Positions 44,621-53,983 of a DNA stretch of 64,000 bases are shown here, piece after piece; the first letter of the stretch is position 1, and each line of letters begins with the position of its first letter. The stretch spans positions 1 through 64,000 of the forward strand of contig NCEA01000014.1 in NCBI GenBank assembly GCA_002280515.1. Direction: 5' to 3'. Below the pieces are notes generated by a model. That model did no database searches. It saw only the letters and a list, made by a program, of their open reading frames with translations, and was not told the origin of the DNA. This stretch comes from Rhodobacterales bacterium 32-67-9 (GTDB lineage: Bacteria > Pseudomonadota > Alphaproteobacteria > Rhodobacterales > Rhodobacteraceae). A program made the position numbers and the translations under genes.

Positions 44621-45346
44621 TCAGACGAAGAACTGCCCGCCGTTGGCCGAGATGGTCGATCCGGTGATGAACCCGGCATCGTCGGCGGCGAGGAACACGA
44701 CGCAGCGCGCGATCTCTTCCGGCTCGCCGAGGCGGCCGACCGGGATCTGCGGGATGATGCGTTCGGCCAGCACCTTCTCGTCGATGGCGCGCACCATCTC
44801 GGTGCCGATATAGCCCGGGCAGATCGCGTTCACGGTGATTCCGGCGCGCGCGCCTTCCTGCGCCAGAGCCTTGGTGATGCCGAGATCGCCGGCCTTTGCG
44901 GCGGAGTAGTTGGCCTGCCCGGCCTGACCCTTCTGGCCGTTGATCGACGAGATGTTTATGACGCGGCCGAACTTGCGGTCGCGCATCCCCGACCAGATCG
45001 GATGGGTCATGTTGAAGACGCCCGAAAGGTTGGTGTCGATCACCTCTTTCCACTGCTGCGGGGTCATCTTGTGGAACATCGCGTCGCGGGTGATGCCGGC
45101 GTTGTTGACCAGGATGTCGACCGGACCGAGGTCGGCCTCGACCTTGGCGATGCCGGCGGCGCAGGCGTCGTAATCGGCGACGGACCACTTGTAGGTCGGA
45201 ATGCCGGTCTCCTTGGTGAAGGCGGCGGCGGCGTCGTCATTGCCGGCATAATTGGCGGCAACCTTGTAGCCCGCGTTCTTCAGGGCGACTGAAATCGCCG
45301 CGCCGATGCCGCGCGACCCGCCGGTGACCAAAGCTACTCTCGACAT
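44621..45346 (-). CDS. phbB: Acetoacetyl-CoA reductase
   Basis: 241 residues. The SDR motif TGGSRGIGAAI (about residues 8-18) and NYSAAKAGDLG (YxxxK catalytic Tyr/Lys), with NNAGITRDAMFHKM, are typical of PhaB/PhbB. It reduces acetoacetyl-CoA to (R)-3-hydroxybutyryl-CoA with NADPH for PHB synthesis. It lies downstream of phbA and has an AGGAGG site. Confidence 0.95.
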   Translation of the reverse strand: MSRVALVTGGSRGIGAAISVALKNAGYKVAANYAGNDDAAAAFTKETGIPTYKWSVADYDACAAGIAKVEADLGPVDILVNNAGITRDAMFHKMTPQQWKEVIDTNLSGVFNMTHPIWSGMRDRKFGRVINISSINGQKGQAGQANYSAAKAGDLGITKALAQEGARAGITVNAICPGYIGTEMVRAIDEKVLAERIIPQIPVGRLGEPEEIARCVVFLAADDAGFITGSTISANGGQFFV

Positions 45347-45393
45347 GATTCCTCCTTTGCGAATATCCCCTTGGAATCCTGTTACCGAAACGT

Positions 45394-45439
45394 AAAAGCG
45401 GCCGCAACATTATTGCGCCCGCTTTTTTGCATTTGCAGC
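45394..45439 (-). promoter_or_regulatory. Hairpin and PhaR-like site between phbA and phbB
   Basis: AAAAGCGGCCGCAA and TTGCGCCCGCTTTTTT can pair (45394-45428). Directly next to it, GCATTTGCAG (45429-45438) resembles the CTGC-N3/4-GCA half-site pattern reported for the PHB regulator PhaR in this group. The hairpin could attenuate phbB relative to phbA. Binding is inferred only. Confidence 0.35.
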
Positions 45440-45451
45440 AAAATTGCGCGA

Positions 45452-46627
45452 TCAGGCGCGCTCAAGGCACATGGCAACGCCCATGCCGCCGCCGATGCAG
45501 AGCGTGGCGAGGCCCTTCTTCGCACCCGAACGCTGCATCTCGAAGAGGAGCGTGTTGAGGATGCGGGCACCGGACGCGCCGATCGGGTGGCCGATGGCGA
45601 TGGCGCCGCCGTTCACGTTGACCCGCGCCGGATCCCAGCCCATGTCCTTGTTGACCGCGCAGGCCTGCGCCGCGAAGGCCTCGTTCGCCTCGATCAGGTC
45701 GAGGTCGGCGGCCTTCCAGCCGGCCTTTTCCAAGGCCTTGCGGCTCGCGTAGATCGGGCCGGCGCCCATGATCGCGGGGTCGAGCCCGGTGGTCGCGTAG
45801 GAGGCGATTCGGGCCAGCGGCGTCAGCCCGCGCTTCGCCGCCGCGTCGGCCGACATCAGCAGCACGCCCGCCGCGCCGTCGTTGAGGCCGGAGGCGTTGC
45901 CGGCCGTCACCGTGCCTTCCTTCGAGAAGGCGGGCCTGAGCTTGGCCATCGCGTCGAGCGTGGCGCCATGTCGGATATACTCATCCTGATCGACGACGAT
46001 GTCGCCCTTGCGGGTCTTCACCGTGAAGCCGACGATCTCGTCCCTGAACTTGCCGGCCTTCTGCGCGGCCTCGGCCTTGTTCTGGCTCGCCACCGCGAAG
46101 GCGTCTTGCTCGTCGCGGCTGATCTGCCACTTCTCGGCGACATTCTCGGCCGTGGTGCCCATGTGATAGCCGTTGAACGCGTCCCAGAGCCCGTCCTTGA
46201 TCATCGAATCGATGAACTTCATGTCGCCCATCTTCTGGCCCGCGCGCAGATGCGCGACATGGGGGCTGAGCGACATGCTTTCCTGACCGCCGGCGCAGAC
46301 TATGGCGGCATCGCCAAGCTGGATGTGCTGGGCGGCGAGGGCGACGGACCGCAGGCCCGAGCCGCAGACCTGGTTGATCGACCAGGCCGCACTTTCCTGC
46401 GGCAGGCCGGCATTGATATGCGCCTGACGCGCCGGGTTCTGGCCTTGCCCGGCGGTCAGCACCTGGCCGAGGATCGTCTCCGAAACTTCCGCCTTGTCGA
46501 TGCCGGCGCGGGCCACGATGGCCTCGAGCACGGCCGCGCCGAGATCGTGGGCGGGGGTGTTGGCGAAGGCGCCGTTGAAGCTGCCCACGGGCGTGCGGGC
46601 AGCGGATACGATAACGACGTTGGTCAT
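45452..46627 (-). CDS. phbA: Acetyl-CoA acetyltransferase (beta-ketothiolase)
   Basis: 391 residues from the ATG at 46627 with AGGAGG before it. Thiolase motifs: [11 protein letters not shown] (active-site Cys near residue 89), [20 protein letters not shown] and [10 protein letters not shown] with the second Cys. It condenses two acetyl-CoA to acetoacetyl-CoA, the first PHB step. The 177 bases upstream contain the dyad CGAAA-CAATAT-TTTCG near 46754. Confidence 0.95.
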   Translation of the reverse strand: MTNVVIVSAARTPVGSFNGAFANTPAHDLGAAVLEAIVARAGIDKAEVSETILGQVLTAGQGQNPARQAHINAGLPQESAAWSINQVCGSGLRSVALAAQHIQLGDAAIVCAGGQESMSLSPHVAHLRAGQKMGDMKFIDSMIKDGLWDAFNGYHMGTTAENVAEKWQISRDEQDAFAVASQNKAEAAQKAGKFRDEIVGFTVKTRKGDIVVDQDEYIRHGATLDAMAKLRPAFSKEGTVTAGNASGLNDGAAGVLLMSADAAAKRGLTPLARIASYATTGLDPAIMGAGPIYASRKALEKAGWKAADLDLIEANEAFAAQACAVNKDMGWDPARVNVNGGAIAIGHPIGASGARILNTLLFEMQRSGAKKGLATLCIGGGMGVAMCLERA

Positions 46628-46804
46628 GGGCAAGGTCCTCCTGAAGGCGCGAATCCGCGCGCGAAGACGCTGTCGAAGCGGCCCCCGCGCCGCTCTGCAG
46701 CATGCCGATAGGAACGGGGGCGTCAAGCGCGATGGGCAGAATGCCGGGTCGCTGCGAAACAATATTTCGTGCTGCCCGCCGCGTTGGCCGGCAGCCCGTT
46801 GGAA

Positions 46805-47644
46805 TCAGGCGCGTTTCTTCGCCTGCGGCATTTTCCACGGCGGGGTCACCGTAGGCGCCCCGAAATAGTAGCCTTGCATGCAGTCGATCCCGATGTCGGT
46901 CAGCCAGGCCGCATCGCGGGCATTCTCGACCGATTCCGCGACAGCGAACATGTCGAACTGCCGGGCGATCGACAAAAGCGCCCGGGTCAGGCACTGGTTG
47001 TCGGGGCTGTCGGCGATGCCACGGATGAATTGGCCGTCGATCTTGAGAATGTCGAAATAGAATTCCCTCAGATAGCGGAACGACGTGTAGCCGGCGCCGA
47101 AATCGTCGAGCGCAAAGGAAATCCCCTCCGTCTGCAACTCGGCCATGAAGACCGAAACCGCGTCGGGCATGATCATGGCGGAGCTTTCGGTGATCTCGAG
47201 GATCAGCCGTTCCGCAAGCGTCGCATCCGTCTTCAGCCCTCGCCGGAGGACCTGCTTCCAGCGCGGATAGGCGATCGAGCGCGCCGACATGTTGATGGCG
47301 AGCCTCAGCGACGGATCCGCCTTCAGCGAGGCGAGCCCCATGTCGAGCGACAGGCAGTCGACGATGCGGCCAAGCTCCGTCGTCTCGATCGTCTCGATGA
47401 AATCGCGGGCCGGGATGATCCGGCCGGTCTCGTCCAGAAGCCGGATCAACCCCTCGTAGAAGGCGGGCCTGCCTGGCCGCGCCGACTGCACGACCGGCTG
47501 GAAGGCCAGCAGCACGTCGCGCCGTTCGACCGCGCGTTTCACCATCGACAGGGTTTCACGGTCGCGCAGGCCGACCGCCGCGCTCAGCGGGCTGTCCTGA
47601 CCGGGGTCGCGTGGGATTGGTCCGGGGCCGCCGCCGCTTCGCAT
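46805..47644 (-). CDS. EAL-domain protein (putative cyclic-di-GMP phosphodiesterase)
   Basis: 279 residues from the ATG at 47644. The EAL domain starts with AFQPVV and has FYEGLIRL in the place of the EAL signature (EGL here), NMSARS, EITESSAM, LDDFGAGYTSFRYLREFYFDILKID in pieces and VAESVEN. The acidic and Lys residues for metal and catalysis appear present. No GGDEF or sensor domain. It probably lowers cyclic-di-GMP. Confidence 0.85.
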   Translation of the reverse strand: MRSGGGPGPIPRDPGQDSPLSAAVGLRDRETLSMVKRAVERRDVLLAFQPVVQSARPGRPAFYEGLIRLLDETGRIIPARDFIETIETTELGRIVDCLSLDMGLASLKADPSLRLAINMSARSIAYPRWKQVLRRGLKTDATLAERLILEITESSAMIMPDAVSVFMAELQTEGISFALDDFGAGYTSFRYLREFYFDILKIDGQFIRGIADSPDNQCLTRALLSIARQFDMFAVAESVENARDAAWLTDIGIDCMQGYYFGAPTVTPPWKMPQAKKRA

Positions 47645-47750
47645 CGCATTTCTCCTCGCCGTCCGGCGACAGATTGGGCAGAAGGGGATAAGAAGCCGTA
47701 AACGCCTGCGGCCTAATTGCGGCCCGGACCACGAAACCCCGGAGGATGAC

Positions 47751-48320
47751 ATGACCGAGCGCTGCGGATGGTGCGGAACCGAGGCCATTTACATCGACTA
47801 TCACGACACCGAATGGGGCTTGCCGGAACGTGACGCGCGGGCGCTCTGGGAAAAGCTGATCCTCGACGGGTTCCAGGCGGGACTGTCGTGGATCACGATC
47901 CTGAAGAAGCGCGAGAACTTCCGCGCGGCGTTTCAGGGCTTCGACCCTGCCATCATCGCCGGCTGGGGCGAGGCCGAGGTCGCGCGGCTTCTCGCTGATC
48001 CCGGCATCGTGCGGTCACGCGCCAAGATCGAGGCGACAATCGGCAATGCGCGCGCCTTTCTCGACATCGACGGACGCGAAGGGTTCGACCGCTACCTCTG
48101 GCGCTATGTCGATGGAGCGCCGCTCCAGAACCGGTTTCGCACGCTTGCAGAGGTGCCGGCTGCCACCCCGCTGTCGGAGCAGATATCGAAGGACCTGAAG
48201 AAGGCCGGGTTCCGCTTCGCCGGCCCGACGATCGTATACGCGTTCATGCAGGCGGTCGGCATGGTCAACGACCACCTCGTCACCTGTCCGGCGCATGACC
48301 GGATCGCCCGGCTCGGCTGA
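47751..48320 (+). CDS. tag: DNA-3-methyladenine glycosylase I
   Basis: 189 residues. RCGWCGTEAIYIDYHDTEWG (N-terminal, in pieces), LILDGFQAGLSWITILKKRENFR and the KKAGFRFAGPTIVYAFMQAVGMVNDH block are Tag signatures, including the zinc-binding Cys and His. It removes 3-methyladenine from alkylated DNA. The start is divergent from the EAL gene by about 100 bases. Confidence 0.95.
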   Translation: MTERCGWCGTEAIYIDYHDTEWGLPERDARALWEKLILDGFQAGLSWITILKKRENFRAAFQGFDPAIIAGWGEAEVARLLADPGIVRSRAKIEATIGNARAFLDIDGREGFDRYLWRYVDGAPLQNRFRTLAEVPAATPLSEQISKDLKKAGFRFAGPTIVYAFMQAVGMVNDHLVTCPAHDRIARLG

Positions 48321-48426
48321 GCCATTCAATATGGCGGAAATCCCCGGAGGACGTTCACCGGCCCGGTGTGCCAATGGGCGGCGGCGGCAGCCCCCCCCGG
48401 CGCACTGGCAGGGGGGCGAAACCGGC

Positions 48427-48984
48427 TCAGTCCTCCGCGACGAGGGCCGCGACGATCGCCCGGGCGCTCTCGCTCGCCCACTCCGCATCGCCGGTCATCC
48501 GCGCAATCTCCCGCCCCTCGCGGTCGAGGATCACCGTGACCGGCAGTCCGAAGACCGCCATGTCCCGCGCGAGGTCCTGCCTGGGGTCGAGAAGGACCGG
48601 CAGCGTCTTCACCCCCGTCTCCTCGAACAGCCGGGTGATCGCGGGCAACGGGTTGCGCCCGGTGGCGATCGTCACGACCGCGAAATCATCGCCGCCGAGA
48701 TCCCGGTTCAGCGCGTCGAGCGCCGGCAGTTCCTTGCGGCAGGGCGCGCACCAGGTCGCCCAGAAGTTCACCGCGACGATCTTGCCGCGCCAGTCCGTCA
48801 GCCGGTGCTCCGCCCCCGAGGCGTCGGTGAACGCGAGATCGGACACCTCGGCCGGTTCCGCCGCGAACATCAGCTTCTTCATCGACCCGTCGCGCAGCGC
48901 CTCGATGTCGGCCGTGCCGGCCAAGGCGGCATTTGCACCAAGGCCAAGGGCCGTGTAGAGGACGGCGAAGAGGAACCAGCGCAT
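48427..48984 (-). CDS. TlpA-like periplasmic thioredoxin
   Basis: 185 residues from the ATG at 48984; GGAGG lies six bases before it. A signal peptide or anchor (RWFLFAVLYTALGLGANAALA) is followed by WRGKIVAVNFWATWCAPCRKELPALDAL, containing the WCAPC redox motif, then FGLPVTVILDREGREIARM with the cis-Pro. It probably reduces or maintains thiols in the periplasm, for instance for cytochrome maturation. It is divergent from argH by only 20 bases. Confidence 0.88.
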   Translation of the reverse strand: MRWFLFAVLYTALGLGANAALAGTADIEALRDGSMKKLMFAAEPAEVSDLAFTDASGAEHRLTDWRGKIVAVNFWATWCAPCRKELPALDALNRDLGGDDFAVVTIATGRNPLPAITRLFEETGVKTLPVLLDPRQDLARDMAVFGLPVTVILDREGREIARMTGDAEWASESARAIVAALVAED

Positions 48985-49004
48985 AAGAGCCTCCGGGGGC
49001 AAGA

Positions 49005-50396
49005 ATGACCGACAAGACCCAGAACGCGATGTGGGGCGGGCGCTTCGCCGCCGGGCCGGACGCGATCATGGAGGCGATCAACGCCTCGATCGGCTTCGAC
49101 AGGCGGCTTCACGCCCAGGACATCGCAGGGTCCCGTGCCCATGCGGCGATGCTCGCCGCGCAGGGCATCATCAGCGATAAAGATGCAAAGGCCATTCGGG
49201 AAGGCCTGCTCACGGTCTTGTCAGAGATCGAGGCCGGAAATTTCGCGTTCTCGACCGCGCTCGAGGATATTCACATGAATGTCGAGGCGCGGCTGAAGGA
49301 GGTGATCGGCGAACCGGCCGGCCGGCTCCACACCGCGCGGAGCCGCAACGACCAGGTCGCGACCGATTTCCGGCTCTGGGTGCGCGACCAGACGGATGCT
49401 GCCGTCGCGGGACTTACCGCGCTGCAAAAGGCGCTTTTGCGGCAGGCCGAGGCGGGCGCGGACTGGGTGATGCCGGGCTTCACCCATCTTCAGACCGCAC
49501 AGCCGGTGACCTGGGGCCATCACATGCTGGCCTATGTCGAGATGTTCGGCCGCGATGCCGGCCGCTTCCGCGATGCGCGGGTGCGGATGAACGAATGCCC
49601 GCTCGGTGCCGCCGCGCTGGCCGGCACCTCGTTCCCGATCGACCGCCATGCGACCGCCACGGCGCTCGGCTTCGACCGGCCGATGGCAAACTCGCTCGAC
49701 GCGGTCAGCGACCGCGACTTTGCGCTGGAATTCCTCGCCGCCGCGTCGATCTCGGCCATGCACCTCAGCCGATTCGCCGAAGAGCTGGTGATCTGGTCCT
49801 CGGCCCAGTTCCGCTTCGTGGCACTTTCGGACCGGTTCTCGACCGGCTCCTCGATCATGCCGCAGAAGAAGAATCCCGACGCGGCTGAACTGATCCGGGC
49901 CAAGATCGGCCGGATCATGGGCGCGAATGTCGCGCTGATGATGGTGATGAAAGGCCTGCCGCTCACCTATTCCAAGGACATGCAGGAGGACAAGGAACAG
50001 GTCTTCGACGCCGCCGACAACCTGATGCTGGCGCTCGCGGCGATGGAGGGCATGGTACGCGACTTGACCGCGAATCGCGCCAACCTGGAGGCCGCCGCCT
50101 CCTCCGGCTTCTCGACCGCGACCGACCTCGCCGACTGGCTGGTCCGCGAACTCGGCCTGCCGTTCCGCGAGGCGCACCACGTCACCGGCAGCCTCGTGGC
50201 GCTGGCCGAGAAGAAGGGCTGCGACCTGCCGGAGCTGACGCTTGAAGAGATGCGATCCGCCCATGCCGGGATCACCGACGCGGTCTACTCGGTCCTTGGC
50301 GTCCACAATTCCGTCGCAAGCCGGCAGAGCTACGGCGGCACGGCGCCCGATCAGGTCCGCGCCCAGGTCGCGCGCTGGACGGAACGGCTCGGATGA
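49005..50396 (+). CDS. argH: Argininosuccinate lyase
   Basis: 463 residues. The fumarase/aspartase-family signature [17 protein letters not shown] (about residues 284-300) with the catalytic Ser is present, as are [14 protein letters not shown] and [18 protein letters not shown]. It splits argininosuccinate to arginine and fumarate. The ATG is at 49005 after GGGGGC. Its stop overlaps a small frame. Confidence 0.95.
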   Translation: MTDKTQNAMWGGRFAAGPDAIMEAINASIGFDRRLHAQDIAGSRAHAAMLAAQGIISDKDAKAIREGLLTVLSEIEAGNFAFSTALEDIHMNVEARLKEVIGEPAGRLHTARSRNDQVATDFRLWVRDQTDAAVAGLTALQKALLRQAEAGADWVMPGFTHLQTAQPVTWGHHMLAYVEMFGRDAGRFRDARVRMNECPLGAAALAGTSFPIDRHATATALGFDRPMANSLDAVSDRDFALEFLAAASISAMHLSRFAEELVIWSSAQFRFVALSDRFSTGSSIMPQKKNPDAAELIRAKIGRIMGANVALMMVMKGLPLTYSKDMQEDKEQVFDAADNLMLALAAMEGMVRDLTANRANLEAAASSGFSTATDLADWLVRELGLPFREAHHVTGSLVALAEKKGCDLPELTLEEMRSAHAGITDAVYSVLGVHNSVASRQSYGGTAPDQVRAQVARWTERLG

Positions 50397-50542
50397 AGGC
50401 CGCAGGGCTGACATTCCCCGGCGCCGTGCTGTTCGGCTTTGCGCAGCCGCGCGCGCAGGCGTTCATGTCACCCCGGATCGCGCGCGTCGTGCCGCCGGTT
50501 TCGACCTCCATCGCCGGTATCGGCATAACCCTGAGCGAATGA
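50393..50542 (+). CDS. Small frame overlapping the argH stop
   Basis: 49 residues; the ATG overlaps the argH TGA and its own TGA overlaps the next ATG. It reads [18 protein letters not shown] and later [13 protein letters not shown]. The composition is unremarkable and it lacks a clear signal or ribosome binding site. It could be a translation-coupling leader or a random frame. Confidence 0.3.
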   Translation: MKAAGLTFPGAVLFGFAQPRAQAFMSPRIARVVPPVSTSIAGIGITLSE

Positions 50543-50676
50543 TGCGTGTCCCGATCTCTCTTCTCTGTCTCGCCCTCCTCGCCTCCTGCGGCGCCGACGG
50601 CGCGCCAACGCCTCCGTCAGAACCCGGTCTGACGATCAGCGGCACTGCCAAGGTCGGCGTCTCCGGCAGCCTCTGA
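50539..50676 (+). CDS. Small lipoprotein (LptM/YifL-like position)
   Basis: 45 residues. A signal peptide (PISLLCLALLASC) ends in a lipobox LASC at about residue 17, then CGADGAPTPPSEPGLTISGTAKVG. Small lipoproteins of the LptM/YifL group sit between argH and lysA or dapF in many proteobacteria and assist the LPS translocon. The lysA that would usually follow is not here. There are two adjacent ATGs (50539, 50542). Confidence 0.65.
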   Translation: MMRVPISLLCLALLASCGADGAPTPPSEPGLTISGTAKVGVSGSL

Positions 50677-50768
50677 CCGAGTATCCAGCGGAGCGCGCGG
50701 TCCGCGCGCAAGTTTTTCGTCTCACCCTTTCCGCATTCGCGAAAAGGGCTCGGGGCCGCTCCGCGGGG

Positions 50769-50823
50769 GAGGTATTTCGGAACAGAAGAAATCCCCCCAC
50801 TTTCTTCTGTTTGAAAATACCTC
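50769..50823. repeat. Long palindromic repeat (REP-like)
   Basis: GAGGTATTT..GAACAGAAGAAA pairs with TTTCTTCTGTTT..AAAATACCTC around ATCCCCCCAC. Arms of about 20 bases match with one or two interruptions. The AACAGAAGAA/GAGGTATTT core is one I have often seen as a dispersed repeat between Rhodobacterales genes, from memory. It lies in the 207-base gap after the small lipoprotein and may also terminate transcripts. Confidence 0.65.
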
Positions 50824-50883
50824 TGCCGGAGGCAACCGCACGAAGTGCCAGACGGCTTGCGCGCGCAATCGGATCGCGCCGGC

Positions 50884-51765
50884 TCAGCCGTCGTCCTTCA
50901 GGAGAAGCACCAGCGCCAGCGCCGTCAGGCAGACCCCGGCGAGGACCAGGACCGGGGGCGCCGGCTGGCCGAGGGCGATCTGCCAGAGGATCACCCAGGA
51001 GGGGGTGAGATAGGTATAGGCCGTCACTTTCGCCGACGGCAGGCGCAGGGTCGCGTATTGCAGAAGGACGAAGGTCGCCGCGCTGGCGAAGACCGCCGTA
51101 TAGGCGACGGTGATCCAGACGATTCTCGGCAATGCGGCCCAATCCGTGGCCCGGATCGCCCCCCAGCCATAGAGCGTCGTGACCATGCAGCCCGCGACCA
51201 GCATGCCGAAGGTGAAGACCACCGGGCTCTCGCCCCGGTTCAGCTTCCGCACCAGCGGCGTGTAGACGGCATGGGCCACGCAGCCGGCGAAATAGATCGC
51301 CTCGCCGCCGCCGACGTCGAACCGCAAGAGTGTCTGCCAGTCGGCCCGGAAGATCACCCAGAGCGCCCCGGCCGCACCGATGGCGAGCGCGAGCGCGATG
51401 CGCGGCGTCGCGACCTGGCGCAGCAGGAGCCAGCCGAACCCGGCGGAGAGGATCGGCGTCAGCGTGAAGACCGCCGCGGCCGACACCGCCGGCGCGGTCT
51501 TCAGCCCCTCGAACATCAGCACGAAGTAGCCCGCGGAGATCGTGCCCAGAACGGCGTAGCGCCAAGGCGACCGGAACGCGCCGCGCGGCAGTCCGCCGGT
51601 GGCCTGCGCCGCCCCGCCGATGATCGCGGCTGCGAGGATGAAGCGCAGCGCCGTGAATGCCACCGGCGAGATCGCGTTGGCCATCAGCACGCCGAGCGAG
51701 AACGATCCCGCCACCAGCGCCGAAAAGAGCAGCATCGCGAGATGCCCGCGCGCGGCGGCACTCAT
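50884..51765 (-). CDS. EamA/DMT-family exporter
   Basis: 293 residues with ten predicted transmembrane segments in two EamA repeats (AALRFILAAAIIGGAA and TAYTYLTPSWVILWQIALGQP). It is probably an amino-acid or metabolite exporter. It follows the LysR gene by 15 bases on the same strand, so it is likely in its operon and may be its target. Confidence 0.85.
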   Translation of the reverse strand: MSAAARGHLAMLLFSALVAGSFSLGVLMANAISPVAFTALRFILAAAIIGGAAQATGGLPRGAFRSPWRYAVLGTISAGYFVLMFEGLKTAPAVSAAAVFTLTPILSAGFGWLLLRQVATPRIALALAIGAAGALWVIFRADWQTLLRFDVGGGEAIYFAGCVAHAVYTPLVRKLNRGESPVVFTFGMLVAGCMVTTLYGWGAIRATDWAALPRIVWITVAYTAVFASAATFVLLQYATLRLPSAKVTAYTYLTPSWVILWQIALGQPAPPVLVLAGVCLTALALVLLLKDDG

Positions 51766-51780
51766 CGCCGGGTCATCCGC

Positions 51781-52662
51781 TCACTCCAGGCCGCAATGGC
51801 GCGCGTCGTCCTTCAGCGCCTTGAGGAACAGCTGGATGCGCGGCGTGCGGTGCAGGTCGACGTGGGTCACGAGCCAGAGCGGCGTGTCCCATTCGGTACG
51901 CTGCGGCAGGGCCTCGACGAGGCCGGGCAGGCTCCGGGCCGCGAGCACTGACAGGAAACCGAGCCCGGCGCCCTCGAGCACCGCCTCGAAGGACACGCGC
52001 GCCTCGTTGGTACGAAAGACGATCGCCGAGTCGGGAACCAGCGCCGCCAGCCAGCGCAGGAACGGCGCCCGGCTGTTGGGGTCCGAATGGCCGATGAACC
52101 GGTGATTGGCGAGGTCCTCCTCGTGCTTGGGCAGGCCGTGACGGGCGACATAGGCTTCCGACGCGTAAAGGCCCATGCGATGGGTGCAAAGCGACTGCAC
52201 CACGTTGTCCGGCTCCTGTGGCTGGCCGCCGGCGCGGATCGCCACATGCGCCTCGCCGTATTCGAGCCGGAAGAGCCGGGCGTCGCTGACATAACGGATC
52301 CTCAGGTCCGGATACTCCTGTTGCAGCCTGACCAGTGTCGGGGTGACGAGGTCTGACAGGCCCGGTACCGAGGTCACGACCAGTTCGCCGGAAATCTCCG
52401 TCGCCGTCCCGGTGATCCGGGCGGCGAGATGGGCGAACTGGTCCTCGGTGGTCTGCGCGACTTTCAGAAGCTCCTGCCCGGCTTCCGTGGCCGTGTACCC
52501 GCGCGGGTGGCGCTGGAAGAGTTTCGCGCCGAGCCGGCCTTCCAGCGAGTCGATATGGCGGATCACCGTGGCATGGTGAACGCCGAGCACCTCGGCGGCG
52601 CCGGACACCGTTCCGATCCGCGCAACCTGATAGGCGGTTCTGATCTCGTCCCAGTTCTCCAT
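51781..52662 (-). CDS. LysR-family transcriptional regulator
   Basis: 293 residues. N-terminal winged helix-turn-helix: TVSGAAEVLGVHHATVIRHIDSLEGRLGAKLF, in pieces, followed by the substrate-binding domain with ELVVTSVPGLSDLVTP. It precedes the exporter gene and probably regulates it or the divergent small secreted-protein gene. The inducer is unknown. Confidence 0.9.
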   Translation of the reverse strand: MENWDEIRTAYQVARIGTVSGAAEVLGVHHATVIRHIDSLEGRLGAKLFQRHPRGYTATEAGQELLKVAQTTEDQFAHLAARITGTATEISGELVVTSVPGLSDLVTPTLVRLQQEYPDLRIRYVSDARLFRLEYGEAHVAIRAGGQPQEPDNVVQSLCTHRMGLYASEAYVARHGLPKHEEDLANHRFIGHSDPNSRAPFLRWLAALVPDSAIVFRTNEARVSFEAVLEGAGLGFLSVLAARSLPGLVEALPQRTEWDTPLWLVTHVDLHRTPRIQLFLKALKDDARHCGLE

Positions 52663-52854
52663 GCGGCATCCCTTTGAAATCTTTGATGATGTTACGAACG
52701 GCTCACGAAGATTTAATGTGCACCAGCGAACAGATACCCCCGAAATTTGCCGGTTTTCATGAAAGTTTCAACACCTATCTCGGTCCTGTCAGCGCCGACG
52801 ATCCTCCCCGTCGCCGCAACACCGGCCCAGCCGGTCTATTTGAAAGGACAGACC

Positions 52855-53127
52855 ATGACTTCGAAACTGACCCTCTCCACCCTCGCGCTTCTCATCGCCG
52901 CCCCGGCTTTCGCCGGCGCGACCCAGCTTGAGCGTTCCGCCGGCGTCGAGCCCGGCCTCTATACGGTCGCCCAGGCCGGTGAGATTGCCTCGGCCGAAAC
53001 CGTTGCGGACGCGGCACGCCTGCGGGACTTCTATGCCGATCAGAATGCCGGCGACGTTAGCCGCAACGCCGTGGCGCCCAGCGCGTCGGACGAACCGGTT
53101 CGGCTTGGCGGCTCCGACCGCCTCTGA
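52855..53127 (+). CDS. Small secreted protein of unknown function
   Basis: 90 residues from the ATG at 52855, behind GAAAGGACAG. A signal peptide (LTLSTLALLIAAPAFAGA) is followed by a short, acidic mature part: RSAGVEPGLYTVAQAGEIASAE and RDFYADQNAGDVSRN. No Cys in the mature chain. It is divergent from the LysR gene, with a TTTCATGAAA palindrome at about 52754 between them. Confidence 0.7.
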   Translation: MTSKLTLSTLALLIAAPAFAGATQLERSAGVEPGLYTVAQAGEIASAETVADAARLRDFYADQNAGDVSRNAVAPSASDEPVRLGGSDRL

Positions 53128-53154
53128 GCCGGCCCTGCCCGTCCGGGCACGATC

Positions 53155-53186
53155 AAGGCGCGCGACTCCTGTCGCGCGCCTTTTTC
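53155..53186 (+). terminator. Terminator after the small secreted-protein gene
   Basis: AAGGCGCGCGAC and GTCGCGCGCCTT form a 12-bp stem with a TCCT loop, followed by TTTTTC (T run). A clear rho-independent terminator. Confidence 0.85.
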
Positions 53187-53296
53187 CTGTCCCGGCGTAA
53201 TTGTTGCTCTGCGCACATAGCATGTGTGTTTTGCCGGAATGTGATTGTCAGCGCACAGATGTATGTATGGAGCAGACCACTCACAAAGGACCCGCC

Positions 53297-53887
53297 ATGA
53301 CCCGCATTCTCCGTATCGAAACCTCCATCAAGGGCGAGGCCTCGGTCTCGCGCAAGCTCACCGACCGGCTTCTCGCCCGGCTCACAAAGGCGCATCCGGG
53401 CGTCGCGGTGACGGAACGCGACCTTTCGCGCGGTGTGCCCGCGATCGACACCGCCTGGATCGGCGCGATTTTCACGCCGGCGGATCAGCGGACGCCCGAA
53501 CAGGCGAAGATCGCCGCCTATTCCGACGCGCTTCTGGACGAAGTGAAGGCCGCCGATCTTCTGGTGATCGCGCTTCCGGTCTACAATTTCGGCGTTCCGG
53601 CCCAGTTGAAGAGCTGGATCGACCATCTCGCCCGCAAGGGAGAGACCTTCACCTACACCGACAAGGGGCCGGAAGGGCTTCTGAAGAACAAGCGCGCCAT
53701 TGTCGCGCTGTCGTCGGACGGCACCAAGATGGGGTCGGAAATCGACTTCGCGTCGGGCTACCTGCGCCACATGCTCGGTTTCTTCGGCATCACCGATGTC
53801 GAATTCGTCGCGGCCGACCAGATGGTCTTCGACCCCGAGACGACCCTGAAGGCCGCCGAGGCGCAGGTCGACGCCATAGCGGCCTGA
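53297..53887 (+). CDS. azoR: FMN-dependent NADH-azoreductase
   Basis: 196 residues from the ATG at 53297. Flavodoxin-like motifs: RILRIETSIKGEASVSRKL, VIALPVYNFGVPAQLKSWIDHL and the LSSDGTKMGSE... substitution at the third loop, with GFFGITDVEFV. It reduces quinones or azo compounds with NADH and FMN. The upstream 70 bases are AT-rich with GTGTGTTTTGCCGG. Confidence 0.9.
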   Translation: MTRILRIETSIKGEASVSRKLTDRLLARLTKAHPGVAVTERDLSRGVPAIDTAWIGAIFTPADQRTPEQAKIAAYSDALLDEVKAADLLVIALPVYNFGVPAQLKSWIDHLARKGETFTYTDKGPEGLLKNKRAIVALSSDGTKMGSEIDFASGYLRHMLGFFGITDVEFVAADQMVFDPETTLKAAEAQVDAIAA

Positions 53888-53895
53888 CCTGACAA

Positions 53896-53922
53896 CGCGG
53901 CGGCGCAAACGGCGCCGCCGCG
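53896..53922 (+). terminator. GC hairpin between azoR and pyk
   Basis: CGCGGCGGCGC and GGCGCCGCCGCG form a stem with an AAAC loop, just after azoR. No strong T run follows on either strand. Possibly a shared terminator for the convergent azoR and pyk. Confidence 0.45.
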
Positions 53923-53983
53923 AACTGTCGTGCCTGCCGGATGATGCCGGGCCGACGTTCCTCCGCCCCGTTAAAGGGCCGGA

